The notes: generated by a model not told the origin, from the sequence alone. A DNA stretch of 64,000 nt from AP-15 sp963698995 (GCA_963698995.1 CAVOTD010000007.1:248001-312000); one strand, 5' to 3'. Counted from the first letter of the stretch, positions 40,462 through 49,394 are shown. Translations and numbers: made by a program.

Positions 40462-42897
40462 GTGGCCAAATCACTGGAGTATTGGGCGAGCGCTCGTGGT
40501 CATCGCACGGGAAGCTTTGGCAAAGCTTTGGCGATGCTGAAGCGTTGGTTGCTTGAGGGGCTCGGCTTCGCTGTGCTGCTCGCGTGTCTGTTGCTCAGTT
40601 TGGGGTTGCTCACTTACGACCCGCGCGACGGATCGTTGAATACAGCGGTCGATACCGCACCGCATAATTTTCTTGGCCGCGATGGGGCGGTGCTGGCCGA
40701 TCTGCTATGGCAGAGCCTTGGGCTTGCTTCTTTCTTGATCCCGATTCTGCTTCTCGCCTGGGCCTTTCGCCTGCTGTTGAACCGGCCGCTTCGCACGATC
40801 TGGCCGCGGTTGGCATTGCTTCCGATAATTCTCGTTTTGGGCGCGCTAGCGCTTTCTATCCTTGATCTCGGAACACTCTCGCTGCCTGCGGGCCCCGGCG
40901 GAGCCGTGGGGTGGGGTCTTCAGAGATTGCTGGCCCATTCCGGACTCGGCGCGGCGGCGCTGCCGATTTCGATGGTAGCGGCAGCTTTGGTCGGCTTGCT
41001 GCTGTTGGCGAATTTGGGGCTGTCGTTACGTGACTGGCGCGAGATCGGCGAAGGGGCGGGGCGGGGCGCGAGCCGCCTTGCCTTTCTTTCTAGGCAGGGA
41101 TCGGTCGCGAAGGGTTGGATCGTCGGTCGCCTCTGGGACGGCTGGAGGAAATCACGCCCCGACGGGACTCCCGCATTTGACGCCACCTCCCTTGCGTTCG
41201 GTCTGCGTCGCCCAGCGGCCGTCACGCCATTGACCAGCAGACGCGAGCTCCGCCTCGCTCGCGGCATCGCCGGCCCAGCAGACGGTGAGCGAGATCGCGG
41301 CGGCCTCGTCCGCTTTATTGCGCCGAAAGCGCGGCCCCTTGCCCAGCGACGGCGCGCTGAACAAGTGCGGCAACCGGCACTCGATCTCGAGCCGGAGGCG
41401 CAGCCGGTATTGCCCTCGCTCGAGCTCTTGGCAAAACCGCAAGCGGTCAGAACAGAGACGATCGACGAGGAGGCCCTCGATAAGAATGCTCGGCTGCTCG
41501 AGACGGTATTGGAGGATTTTGGCGTTCGCGGCCAGATTGTCCAGGTTCGCCCAGGGCCGGTCGTCACGCTTTACGAATTTGAACCGGCTCCCGGCATCAA
41601 GGCCTCGCGGATCATCGGTCTTGCGGACGACATCGCTCGGTCGATGAGCGCGATCTCGGTCCGCGTCGCCGTTGTTTCCGGGCGCAACGTGATCGGCATC
41701 GAGCTCCCCAATCGCAAAGCGGAAACGGTTTTTCTACGCGAGCTGCTCGATTCACCAGTTTACGAGAAGCATCTCGGGCGCCTCGCTCTGATCCTTGGCA
41801 AAGATATTTCCGGCGAGCCCGTGCTCGCCGACCTCGCCAAGATGCCGCATCTGTTGATCGCGGGCACGACCGGGTCGGGCAAATCGGTCGGGATCAACAC
41901 GATGATCCTGTCGATCCTCTATCGGATGCCGCCGGACCGCTGCAAGTTCATTATGGTCGACCCGAAGATGCTTGAACTCTCGGTTTACGATGGCATCCCG
42001 CACCTCCTCGCACCAGTCGTCACCGATCCGAGGAAAGCGGTGCTGGCGTTGAAATGGACGGTGCGGGAGATGGAAAACCGCTACCGCAAGATGTCAAAGC
42101 TGGGGGTACGCAATATCGATGGGTTCAACGCGCGCCTGGCTGAAGCCGAGGCGCGAGGCGAAAGCCTGATCCGCAAGGTACAAACCGGGTTTGACCCGGA
42201 AACCGGCGAGCCGATACTTGAGGAGCAGCCTTTCGACACCAGCGAGCTCCCCTTGATCGTTGTCGTCGTCGACGAGATGGCGGACTTGATGCTGGTTGCT
42301 GGTAAGGAGATCGAGGCGGCGATCCAGCGGCTTGCGCAGATGGCTCGTGCGGCCGGGATACACCTGATCATGGCCACCCAGCGCCCGTCGGTTGATGTGA
42401 TCACTGGTACGATCAAGGCGAACTTTCCGACCCGCGTCAGCTTTCAGGTGACCTCAAAAATCGACAGCCGCACGATCCTTGGGGAGGGCGGCGCCGAGCA
42501 ATTGCTCGGCCGCGGGGACATGCTCTACATGGCCGGAGGTGGCCGCATCACCCGCGTCCACGGCCCATTTGTATCGGACGAAGAGGTCGAGCGTGTCGTG
42601 TCGTTCTTAAAAACCCGCGGGGCGCCGGATTATATCGACGCAATTACCGAAGACGACGATGCGCCGCTTGATCCACTTTCGGAGGATGAGGAGGGCGGAT
42701 CGGGCGATAAATTATATGCGCAGGCCGTCGCGGTGGTTTGCCGCGAGCGCAAGGCTTCGACAAGCTTCGTGCAGCGCCACCTTCAGATTGGCTACAACCG
42801 CGCCGCACGGATTATCGAACGGATGGAGGCAGAAGGCATCGTAACGGCTGCCAACCATGTTGGCAAACGCGAGGTTCTGGCGCGCGGCGGCGATTGA
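40462..42897 (+). CDS. ftsK: DNA translocase FtsK
   Basis: Septal DNA pump that clears chromosomes at division and activates XerCD at dif. The GTG at 40462 is preferred: GGGGGGA stands just upstream, and the product begins MAKSLEYWASARGHRTGSFG. About 811 residues: four N-terminal membrane helices (about 25-180), a linker, then the alpha/beta motor with Walker A AGTTGSGKSVGINTMI, the YDGIPHLLAPVVTDP block, Walker B IVVVVDEMADLMLV, and the C-terminal gamma winged helix (AVAVVCRERKASTSFVQRHL) that reads KOPS sites. Intact, with no frame problem. Confidence 0.95.
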   Translation: MAKSLEYWASARGHRTGSFGKALAMLKRWLLEGLGFAVLLACLLLSLGLLTYDPRDGSLNTAVDTAPHNFLGRDGAVLADLLWQSLGLASFLIPILLLAWAFRLLLNRPLRTIWPRLALLPIILVLGALALSILDLGTLSLPAGPGGAVGWGLQRLLAHSGLGAAALPISMVAAALVGLLLLANLGLSLRDWREIGEGAGRGASRLAFLSRQGSVAKGWIVGRLWDGWRKSRPDGTPAFDATSLAFGLRRPAAVTPLTSRRELRLARGIAGPADGERDRGGLVRFIAPKARPLAQRRRAEQVRQPALDLEPEAQPVLPSLELLAKPQAVRTETIDEEALDKNARLLETVLEDFGVRGQIVQVRPGPVVTLYEFEPAPGIKASRIIGLADDIARSMSAISVRVAVVSGRNVIGIELPNRKAETVFLRELLDSPVYEKHLGRLALILGKDISGEPVLADLAKMPHLLIAGTTGSGKSVGINTMILSILYRMPPDRCKFIMVDPKMLELSVYDGIPHLLAPVVTDPRKAVLALKWTVREMENRYRKMSKLGVRNIDGFNARLAEAEARGESLIRKVQTGFDPETGEPILEEQPFDTSELPLIVVVVDEMADLMLVAGKEIEAAIQRLAQMARAAGIHLIMATQRPSVDVITGTIKANFPTRVSFQVTSKIDSRTILGEGGAEQLLGRGDMLYMAGGGRITRVHGPFVSDEEVERVVSFLKTRGAPDYIDAITEDDDAPLDPLSEDEEGGSGDKLYAQAVAVVCRERKASTSFVQRHLQIGYNRAARIIERMEAEGIVTAANHVGKREVLARGGD

Positions 42898-42967
42898 TCG
42901 CAATTGAAATGCCCGGCGGTACGCGTGATCTCCTCGTCAAGTCGTCAAGCGGAGAACCGAAAACAAA

Positions 42968-43672
42968 ATGAGAGGCATCGCAAAGGGCAGACGTCGATTC
43001 TGCTCTCCAGGCAGTCACAGCATTATCAGCCGCCGCGCCGTCATCGTTGCCGGTTTCGCCGCGCGAGCAATGCTGCCTTCGATCGTCGATGCTGCGGCCC
43101 CACCTAGTGCCGTCGCGCTGACACCACAGGACACGGCCGATCTGCAGCGGATCACCGCCTATCTGAACGGTATCCGCACGATGTATGCGCGTTTTCAGCA
43201 AGTGTCCTCGCAAGGCGGCACCGCCAAGGGCCAATTGTGGATGGCGCGTCCAGGCCGAATGCGTTTCGAATACGACCCCCCCTCGCCAATTCTCCTACTC
43301 GCCGACATGTTTTACGTTTATTACGTCGACAAAGAGCTGGCTGAAATGTCGAAAGTAGGCCTGAAATCGACGCCCGCTTGGTTGCTACTGCGAGATCCGA
43401 TCACCTTTAGCGACCTCATCATCACCCGATTCGAACGCGGTCCCAACGCGCTGCGGATCACCGTTGTCGAAAAGGCCGAGCCGGACAGCGGCAGCCTAAC
43501 AATGGTGTTCAGCGACAATCCGCTGGCCCTTCGGCAATGGTCAATTGTCGATCAGCAGCGCAAGACGACAACAGTTTCGCTCTACGATGCTCGATTTGGT
43601 ATGGCGCTCGACCCCAAGCTGTTTGTATATCAGGATCCGTATGCTGCTTCCCGCCGTCAATACGAACCCTGA
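42968..43672 (+). CDS. lolA: Outer-membrane lipoprotein carrier protein LolA
   Basis: Periplasmic chaperone that takes lipoproteins from LolCDE to the outer membrane. 234 residues with an N-terminal basic region and a hydrophobic, possibly twin-arginine-like, leader (SRRAVIVAGFAARAMLPSIV). The mature fold contains LNGIRTMYARFQQVSSQGGT, KGQLWMARPGRMRFEYDPPS and the downstream beta strands. Position after ftsK is the typical alphaproteobacterial arrangement. It ends 25 bases before the next start. Confidence 0.9.
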   Translation: MRGIAKGRRRFCSPGSHSIISRRAVIVAGFAARAMLPSIVDAAAPPSAVALTPQDTADLQRITAYLNGIRTMYARFQQVSSQGGTAKGQLWMARPGRMRFEYDPPSPILLLADMFYVYYVDKELAEMSKVGLKSTPAWLLLRDPITFSDLIITRFERGPNALRITVVEKAEPDSGSLTMVFSDNPLALRQWSIVDQQRKTTTVSLYDARFGMALDPKLFVYQDPYAASRRQYEP

Positions 43673-43697
43673 GTTGAGCCCCGTGCCCGCTCGCCAT

Positions 43698-44459
43698 ATG
43701 CCGATAGTCGGCATTCCTACCTGCATGCGCACCGTGAACGAGCGGGTGTTGCACGGAGTCAGCGAGAGATATCCGAATGCGGTGATCGACGCTGCCGGAT
43801 GCATCCCGGTACTGATCCCTGCAGTTGGCTCGAAAGTCGATATCTGCGTGCTGCTCGACAAGCTCGATGGCTTGCTGCTGACCGGCAGCCCGTCGAACGT
43901 CCACCCCAGTCAGTATGGCGGTGAGCCAAGTCTGCCCGAAACCCTTCACGATCCGGAACGCGATGCGACAACGCTGCCGCTAATTCGCGAGGCCGTCCGA
44001 CGCGATTTGCCGATTTTGGCGATCTGCCGCGGCATTCAGGAGTTGAATGTCGCGCTCGGCGGCACCTTGCATCAGCGGTTACACGAGCGGGCCGGCCGGC
44101 TCAATCACCGCTCGCAAAAAGATTCGCCCGACGGTCCGTATGGACCCGCTCACAGCGTCCGGCTCGCCCCGGGTGGGGTTCTGGCATCGCTCGTCGGAAC
44201 GCTTGAGGTTATGGTCAATTCGCTGCACTCCCAGGGCATCGATCAGCCGGCTCCGCAGCTTCGTGTCGAGGCCGTCGCCCCCGACGGTCAGATCGAAGCG
44301 GTAAGCCTACCCGAGGCGCGGTTTGTTGTCGGGGTGCAATGGCACCCCGAATACAAGATAACCGAGAATCCTCTATCGAAGGCGCTATTTTCGGCCTTTG
44401 CCCGAGCTTGCAATAACGCACCTTTAGAGGGTAATAGCCTTACTATAAGCGCGGCGTAA
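43698..44459 (+). CDS. Class I glutamine amidotransferase-like hydrolase (peptidase C26, PuuD-type)
   Basis: Hydrolyses gamma-glutamyl bonds (gamma-glutamyl-GABA class). The open frame extends left into lolA, but family alignment favours the ATG at 43698 (MPIVGIPTCMRTVNERVLHG); a GTG at 43683 is an alternative. Active-site Cys is in LPILAICRGIQELNVALGGT, with the partner His in VVGVQWHPEYK. Also typical are DGLLLTGSPSNVHPSQYG and NSLHSQGID. About 253 residues, intact. Substrate specificity is not readable. Confidence 0.88.
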   Translation: MPIVGIPTCMRTVNERVLHGVSERYPNAVIDAAGCIPVLIPAVGSKVDICVLLDKLDGLLLTGSPSNVHPSQYGGEPSLPETLHDPERDATTLPLIREAVRRDLPILAICRGIQELNVALGGTLHQRLHERAGRLNHRSQKDSPDGPYGPAHSVRLAPGGVLASLVGTLEVMVNSLHSQGIDQPAPQLRVEAVAPDGQIEAVSLPEARFVVGVQWHPEYKITENPLSKALFSAFARACNNAPLEGNSLTISAA

Positions 44460-44560
44460 TAGTATTGTGAATGGTTCCATCACCTCGCATGCGTTTTTTC
44501 CGTTTCGGATATGCGCGAATCGACGTTTGTTTTCGCTCGGGCGCACCCCATTTGCATCAC

Positions 44561-44690
44561 TCAGAAGCGGAGAGAGCCTACATACTCTCTTTAAAAGCGG
44601 TCCCGTCTCCCCTGCGGGTCCGATTTCCCCCAAACGCTTCTGACATGCAGGCGCCCGGTCTTCCCCCCCGACCGGGCGCCGTTGTTGTTC
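44561..44690 (+). ncRNA. Candidate structured small RNA
   Basis: Between two plus-strand genes, a 130-base segment folds compactly by eye. TCAGAAGCG (44561-44569) pairs perfectly with CGCTTCTGA (44635-44643). Inside it are a 6-bp AGAGAG/CTCTCT hairpin (44571-44590) and a CGG(T)CCCG/CGGG(T)CCG hairpin (44598-44622) with loop TCTCCCCTG, then single-stranded ATTTCCCCCAAA. A strong terminator hairpin follows. Three C-rich unpaired stretches recall the anti-Shine-Dalgarno loops of known alphaproteobacterial small RNAs. No matching known family is claimed. Confidence 0.5.
44650..44690 (+). terminator. Intrinsic terminator
   Basis: GGCGCCCGGTC (44650-44660) and GACCGGGCGCC (44670-44680) form a perfect 11-bp stem with loop TTCCCCCCC, followed by GTTGTTGTT. 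It closes the candidate small RNA or the preceding hydrolase transcript. Confidence 0.8.
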
Positions 44691-44731
44691 GCAGGTTGTC
44701 ATAACCGGATTGCCGCGAGCGAGAGTCGAAA

Positions 44732-45523
44732 CTGCGCCTCGTCACTTGGAACATCAACTCGATCCGGCTGCGGATCGACAATGTTCGTCGGTTACTGGCC
44801 GAATGGGCTCCGGACGTTTTGTGTCTGCAAGAGACCAAAACCCCTGACACACTATTCCCGCGGGAGGCGTTCGAAGTACTCGGCTACCGCCACATGCTGG
44901 TGCACGGTATGAAAGGGTATAATGGCGTGGCTATCCTGTCGCGGTCGCCGTTCGCATCGCCCGAGACCCGAGCCTGGTGCAAGCGAGCGGATTGCCGCCA
45001 CGCCGTAGTCGAGCTGCCGGGCGGCATCGAACTCCATAATATTTACGTTCCGGCAGGAGGCGATCTACCGGATCCAGAGGCGAACCCGAAGTTCGCCCAC
45101 AAACTTCAGTTTCTCGACGAAATTACCGCTTGGTTTGCAGCAGAGCGGCGGGATCGACGTTCAATGATCGCTGTGGGCGACTTCAACATTGCCCCATTGG
45201 AAACTGACGTTTGGTCGCACAAGCAGCTTTTGAAAGTGGTGAGCCACACTCCAGTCGAGGTCGACCGCCTCGGGCGATTGCAGAGTGCGGGAGGTTTCAT
45301 CGACGCGGTGCGGCATTTCGTGCCGCGGGAGAAGCGCTTGTACACCTGGTGGAGCTATCGCGCCCGCGATTGGGCTGCGTCCGATCGGGGCCGGCGCCTC
45401 GATCACGTTTGGGTGACGCCTTCGCTGGTCGGCGCGTTATCGGAGACGCGGGTCCACCGTGACAGCCGCGGTTGGGGCAAGGCCTCGGACCATGTCCCTG
45501 TCATGGTGTCGATCGGCGACTGA
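44732..45523 (+). CDS. xth: Exodeoxyribonuclease III (XthA-type AP endonuclease)
   Basis: DNA-repair nuclease of the EEP family, about 263 residues. Motifs: LRLVTWNINSIRLR at the N terminus, VLCLQETK (metal Glu), KGYNGVAILSR, MIAVGDFNIAP (catalytic Asp/Asn), RLDHVWVTP and the terminal SDHVPVMV (catalytic Asp-His). No ATG, GTG or TTG lies at the expected start: the alignment begins at CTG 44732, behind GAGCGAGAG, so this is either a CTG start or a damaged start codon. Its 3' end overlaps the convergent methyltransferase gene by 23 bases. Confidence 0.9.
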   Translation: MRLVTWNINSIRLRIDNVRRLLAEWAPDVLCLQETKTPDTLFPREAFEVLGYRHMLVHGMKGYNGVAILSRSPFASPETRAWCKRADCRHAVVELPGGIELHNIYVPAGGDLPDPEANPKFAHKLQFLDEITAWFAAERRDRRSMIAVGDFNIAPLETDVWSHKQLLKVVSHTPVEVDRLGRLQSAGGFIDAVRHFVPREKRLYTWWSYRARDWAASDRGRRLDHVWVTPSLVGALSETRVHRDSRGWGKASDHVPVMVSIGD

Positions 45524-46016
45524 TGCGGCGGTAGAGATAATAGCGTCCGGCAGCTACACCTTCCGGCAAGGCTAGGGGGGTCAATTCGTCGATGAACGCC
45601 TCGGGTTCGCTGACAAGGACTGCCCCCGGACGAAGGAGTGGCACGATCAGAGGAACGAGCTCGTCCGCCAGCCTCCGGCTTGCCACGGTGTCTCCGGTCG
45701 CGGCGTCAAGATGGGCGAGCGCCACGCGACCGCTAAGCTGGCTTGCCGCCGCCGGCAGCGTTTCGCGCATGTCACCGAGCAGAAGGAGACAGGGTGGCGG
45801 AATGCAATCGGGATGGGCTGTAACGGTTCGATCACAAACGTAAATTTTCCGATCCGGGAAGAGGTCGCGAAGGTGATCGTAGGTCCGACCATTGCCAAGA
45901 CCCAATTCGAGCACCTCACCCGCCAGGCCGCGAACCAAATCGGCGGCCAGATCGAGGCAGGCGCGCTGAGCCTCCAGGCGCCGGATAAAGCTGTCGAGTC
46001 GGCTCACGCCAGTCAA
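45501..46016 (-). CDS. Class I SAM-dependent methyltransferase
   Basis: 171 residues with the SAM-binding motif EVLELGLGNGRTYDHL and the motif II/III strands IYVCDRTV and VALAHLDAATGD. It lacks a recognisable target domain, so a small substrate is likely. Its ATG (46014-46016) overlaps the TGA of the cyclic-nucleotide-binding gene by 4 bases, so both are translated together, downstream of the unusual ABC exporter. The target may be the exporter's cargo, but this is inference. Confidence 0.85.
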   Translation of the reverse strand: MTGVSRLDSFIRRLEAQRACLDLAADLVRGLAGEVLELGLGNGRTYDHLRDLFPDRKIYVCDRTVTAHPDCIPPPCLLLLGDMRETLPAAASQLSGRVALAHLDAATGDTVASRRLADELVPLIVPLLRPGAVLVSEPEAFIDELTPLALPEGVAAGRYYLYRRISRRSTP

Positions 46017-46495
46017 GCAGCGATACCCGCCGTTTCACGCAATCTGTTAACTTCGGCGAGGGCAGTCTGCAGCTGGTTATTCGTTAATTCGAGCCGGTGC
46101 GCCAGCTCCTGCATGATCGAGATCGCCATATTGGGGAATTCCCGCACCATCCGCATGAACGGTTCCTTGGAAATGCGCAAGGTGGTGAGGCGGTCTTGCG
46201 CGCAGACAGTCGCGGTGCGCGGCACATTGCACAGGATCGCGATCTCGCCAACGATTTCGTTCGCGCCAAGTGTCGCCAAGACTACTGGCCCGCTGGGCGT
46301 CTCGACTATGACATCGGCGTGTCCGTCGATGATGAGATACGCGGCGTCGGCCGGATCGCCTTGCCGAAACAATCGCTTTCCTGGGTCGAACGCGACCCGC
46401 TCGCTCATAAATGCCAAAAGCTTCAATTTTGCCGGCTCGATCTCCGCAAAGAACGGGACCCGGCGAAGTAGCTCGAACTCTTGCTTTAGGCTCAT
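46013..46495 (-). CDS. Stand-alone cyclic-nucleotide-binding (Crp-like) domain protein
   Basis: 160 residues: one cNMP-binding beta roll and a C-terminal helix, with no HTH, kinase or other output domain. The phosphate-binding cassette reads ANEIVGEIAILCNVPRTATV, matching FGExAll..RTAtV with the key Glu and Arg present, so cAMP or cGMP binding is plausible. It lies about 40 bases downstream of the large ABC exporter gene and overlaps the methyltransferase gene by 4 bases. It may regulate the exporter through protein contact. Confidence 0.88.
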   Translation of the reverse strand: MSLKQEFELLRRVPFFAEIEPAKLKLLAFMSERVAFDPGKRLFRQGDPADAAYLIIDGHADVIVETPSGPVVLATLGANEIVGEIAILCNVPRTATVCAQDRLTTLRISKEPFMRMVREFPNMAISIMQELAHRLELTNNQLQTALAEVNRLRETAGIAA

Positions 46496-46535
46496 TTCCT
46501 CGCTCCTATAGAATTTGACGTGCGGTTTGCTTCCT

Positions 46536-49325
46536 TCATTCTGCTGCGATCAACAACGACATCAGCGACCCATTACCTTCGAGTTCGACGAAACGTCCTT
46601 GCTCGTGCAGTTTACCGCTGCTCAGAACGAGAACGCGATCGAAATACCGGGCGAGGCTCGCCCGATGCAGCACCCAGATGATGCCGCGATCGGCAAATTC
46701 GTCTTTCAATCCGCTGATTACTTTGGATTGGGATTCGCCGTCGAGCGCAGTGGTCGCCTCGTTGAGGATCAGAAGGTCGGGCCGCTTTAGCACGGCGCGC
46801 GCGATCGCGGCCTTCTGCCGTTGCGCGGACGACAGGCGCGTGCCACCGCTGCCGACGTTATAATCAAGTCCGACGTCGATGACGGTCTGGCGCAGCGATA
46901 GAGAGTCGATCACTTCGGCGATGACCGCAGGGATGCGAACCGGCGCGTCCGCCTCGCCATAGGCTATCTTGCCGAACAGTATATTATCCTGGACCGAGGC
47001 GGCGGCGTTGTAACGCTGCGGTTCGAAGAACTCGATCTGTTGTCGGGCTTTTGTCGGGAGCTCGGCACGAAACACCTTGCGCGCTTCGAGTAACCGCTCT
47101 TGCATTGATGTATCGAGGACGTCGAGACGATGACGCGCCGGGATCAGCTTGAATGGCAGCGAGAGAAGTTTTGCGCGATCCTCCTTGGCAAGAGCCGCGG
47201 TTCCCCCCTCGCCGACACGTCCCAGGATAACTGCGAACTCGGGAAGGTCACTGGCGCTGATGAAGCTGAATTGCTCGAAGAACTCGTGATCGGGCGGCAG
47301 GTCGGCAAATAACTCGATCATGGTTTCGGCAACCTGTTTGCCGGCCGAAACGAGGTCTTCGATCAGTCCGACCTTCGTCAAAATCTCCACCACGTACACG
47401 TTTTCCGCGAGCGCTTCGAAATCGAAGGTGGGTCCGATCGGTGTTCCAAACAGCAAGTTCTCGGCAACCGAGGCGTTAAGATTAAATCGCTCGGAGTCAT
47501 AGGTTTCGACCAGACTGGTAATCCCGTCCTCGATGAGCCGTCCGGCTAGCGCCATGCGTGCCTCCAGCAGCCGGACGGCTGCCTCAGAATGGGCTTCCGG
47601 ATCGAGCCGCCAGCGCAGGCCAAGCGAGTAGATCGCCTCGTCAAGGTCGAGGCAGGCCAGCACCTGCATCATGCGCTGTGCCAACGCCTCAGAATTGGCG
47701 ACCCCCGCACCGTGGTAATCGATCCAGTCGGCTTGGGGATCCAGCTCGATGTTGCCGGACTGCCTGGCTTCGTAGGCTTGCCGCGCCCGGCCTTTGGCTA
47801 CTGGCCCCTCATAATCAGCCGGCGTGATGGGGAAGTGGCGAATGCCAAACAATAAATTGTCGCGCAGCGTGCCGGCAAAGAGGTAGGGCGTGGCGCTCGC
47901 GTATCCGATACGGCGGCCGATCACTGCTGCCGGTAGTTTTGCGATTTCGGTCCCGCCGATCGTGATGCGCCCGCTCGTCGGCTGGATCAAGCGGGCCAGC
48001 AATAGCGCCAGTTCGTTTTTGCCGCTGCCGCTTTGTCCGACGAGTGCGACGTGTTCATTGATCGAAATGGTGAAAGCGATCCCGTCGATTACGCGGCTGC
48101 TGTCGTCCTCGGCGAGAGACAAGTTGACGGCCGCCACGTCGCCCTTCAGCGGTTCCACCGTTCCGGGCTCAGCCAGCTGCAAGCTGGCGTCGATCATCCC
48201 GGCAGGTTGGAACTGCTCGATGATCTGCTCGTACTTGATCCGAGAATCCTCTTTGATCTGATAAAAGTCTAGGAGCTCCTTCCACGGTGACGCCAAATCC
48301 TTGTATGCCGCGAGCACGGCAACCAAGGCACCGAATGACAGATTGCCACGAATAACCAGGTAACCGCCGATCGAGTAAAAGAAAAAGGGAGTCAGTTGTG
48401 CAATGAAATTGTTTAAAAATTTCACAAAGAATTTTCGCTGATAGATTTCAAACCGTATATCATAAATAGTTCCCAGCAAGTGTGCGAAAGTAGCTAGCTG
48501 AAACTTGACCGTATCGTTGGCATGTATATCAACAATTCCGGCTGCCGATTCGTAAACACGGTCGGCGACTTCGCGTATCGTGCGGACACGACGCTTACCG
48601 AGTTGGTTCACCTTGCGCTGCAATTTCGGTATTACATAACCTTGCAGCGGATAGAGGGCTACCGCCGCAGCGCCCAACACTGGATCCTGCATGAACATAA
48701 AAAAGATTATCGTCAGCAATGTGCCGCCTTGAAACGCAGGGGTGACAAAGGCGTCGCCGATAAAACCGCCCAGCGATTCACACTCCGCGGTGATCATCGG
48801 GATGATCTGAGCCGATGATGTCTTGCTGAATTGAGCAAGCGGAAACCGCAGCATCCGATGATACAATTGAAAGCGAAAGCGCCTGAGCATCCGCTCGCCA
48901 AGCCGCCCTTTGCATGTGTTTATAAAATATTTGAAAGCTCCATTGATAAAAACAAGTAATAGAAATAAGATGCACAGTAACAATAGATAATTAACTCGAC
49001 CAAGATTTAATCCAAGTAAGTACTGAGGGAAATGGGTGCCGCCGATTGCCCGATTGACGATCGTTTTCGGAAGGTCGAGCGAAAAATAAAGGAAAGGAAA
49101 AGAGATGAGGGTCAGGACGAGTAGAAGCAGCTGCTGCGGTAAGCTGTGTCTAAGGATAAAGCGGTAGATTGTCGGTTCGAGCGCGTTCGGATCTGCTACA
49201 CCGAGATCTGGCGGTTTGATCGTCTGCTTTTTCGGCAGAAGTGTAAGCGTATCGCGCGATGGCGGTAGAGGGCTCTCGGCCGGTATGACGACCGCCGCCA
49301 TTCCTTTTGTCATCATCGCCTTCAT
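46536..49325 (-). CDS. Large ABC exporter with an expanded nucleotide-binding domain and altered catalytic motifs
   Basis: About 929 residues, intact. Residues 55-350 hold six predicted membrane helices of a type 1 exporter. The ATP-binding domain starts near 395: Walker A GQSGSGKNEL (about 430; the usual Ser/Thr after Lys is Asn). A Q-loop-like region follows, IGYASATPYLFAGTLRDN, without the Gln. Then about 330 extra residues precede a signature LSSAQ (about 831), Walker B LLILNEATTALD (Asp changed to Asn; catalytic Glu kept) and the switch His in WVLHRAS. The segment xxxAGTLRDNLLFG recurs as NASVAENLLFG and AASVQDNILFG, so part of the domain is triplicated. The ATG at 49325 follows a TTG; ribosome site weak. 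It is divergent from the glycosyltransferase series. Confidence 0.88.
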   Translation of the reverse strand: MKAMMTKGMAAVVIPAESPLPPSRDTLTLLPKKQTIKPPDLGVADPNALEPTIYRFILRHSLPQQLLLLVLTLISFPFLYFSLDLPKTIVNRAIGGTHFPQYLLGLNLGRVNYLLLLCILFLLLVFINGAFKYFINTCKGRLGERMLRRFRFQLYHRMLRFPLAQFSKTSSAQIIPMITAECESLGGFIGDAFVTPAFQGGTLLTIIFFMFMQDPVLGAAAVALYPLQGYVIPKLQRKVNQLGKRRVRTIREVADRVYESAAGIVDIHANDTVKFQLATFAHLLGTIYDIRFEIYQRKFFVKFLNNFIAQLTPFFFYSIGGYLVIRGNLSFGALVAVLAAYKDLASPWKELLDFYQIKEDSRIKYEQIIEQFQPAGMIDASLQLAEPGTVEPLKGDVAAVNLSLAEDDSSRVIDGIAFTISINEHVALVGQSGSGKNELALLLARLIQPTSGRITIGGTEIAKLPAAVIGRRIGYASATPYLFAGTLRDNLLFGIRHFPITPADYEGPVAKGRARQAYEARQSGNIELDPQADWIDYHGAGVANSEALAQRMMQVLACLDLDEAIYSLGLRWRLDPEAHSEAAVRLLEARMALAGRLIEDGITSLVETYDSERFNLNASVAENLLFGTPIGPTFDFEALAENVYVVEILTKVGLIEDLVSAGKQVAETMIELFADLPPDHEFFEQFSFISASDLPEFAVILGRVGEGGTAALAKEDRAKLLSLPFKLIPARHRLDVLDTSMQERLLEARKVFRAELPTKARQQIEFFEPQRYNAAASVQDNILFGKIAYGEADAPVRIPAVIAEVIDSLSLRQTVIDVGLDYNVGSGGTRLSSAQRQKAAIARAVLKRPDLLILNEATTALDGESQSKVISGLKDEFADRGIIWVLHRASLARYFDRVLVLSSGKLHEQGRFVELEGNGSLMSLLIAAE

Positions 49326-49394
49326 CAAAATATCATTTCGCGATGCCGCTGCTTATGCAATAGTCGGCTGGCATGTTGACGTGAGAGACCCCGT

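Noticed and set aside
44050..44421. Small reverse-strand genes inside the amidotransferase-like hydrolase
   Set aside because: They lie fully within a gene with complete catalytic motifs and have Arg/Pro-rich antisense composition.
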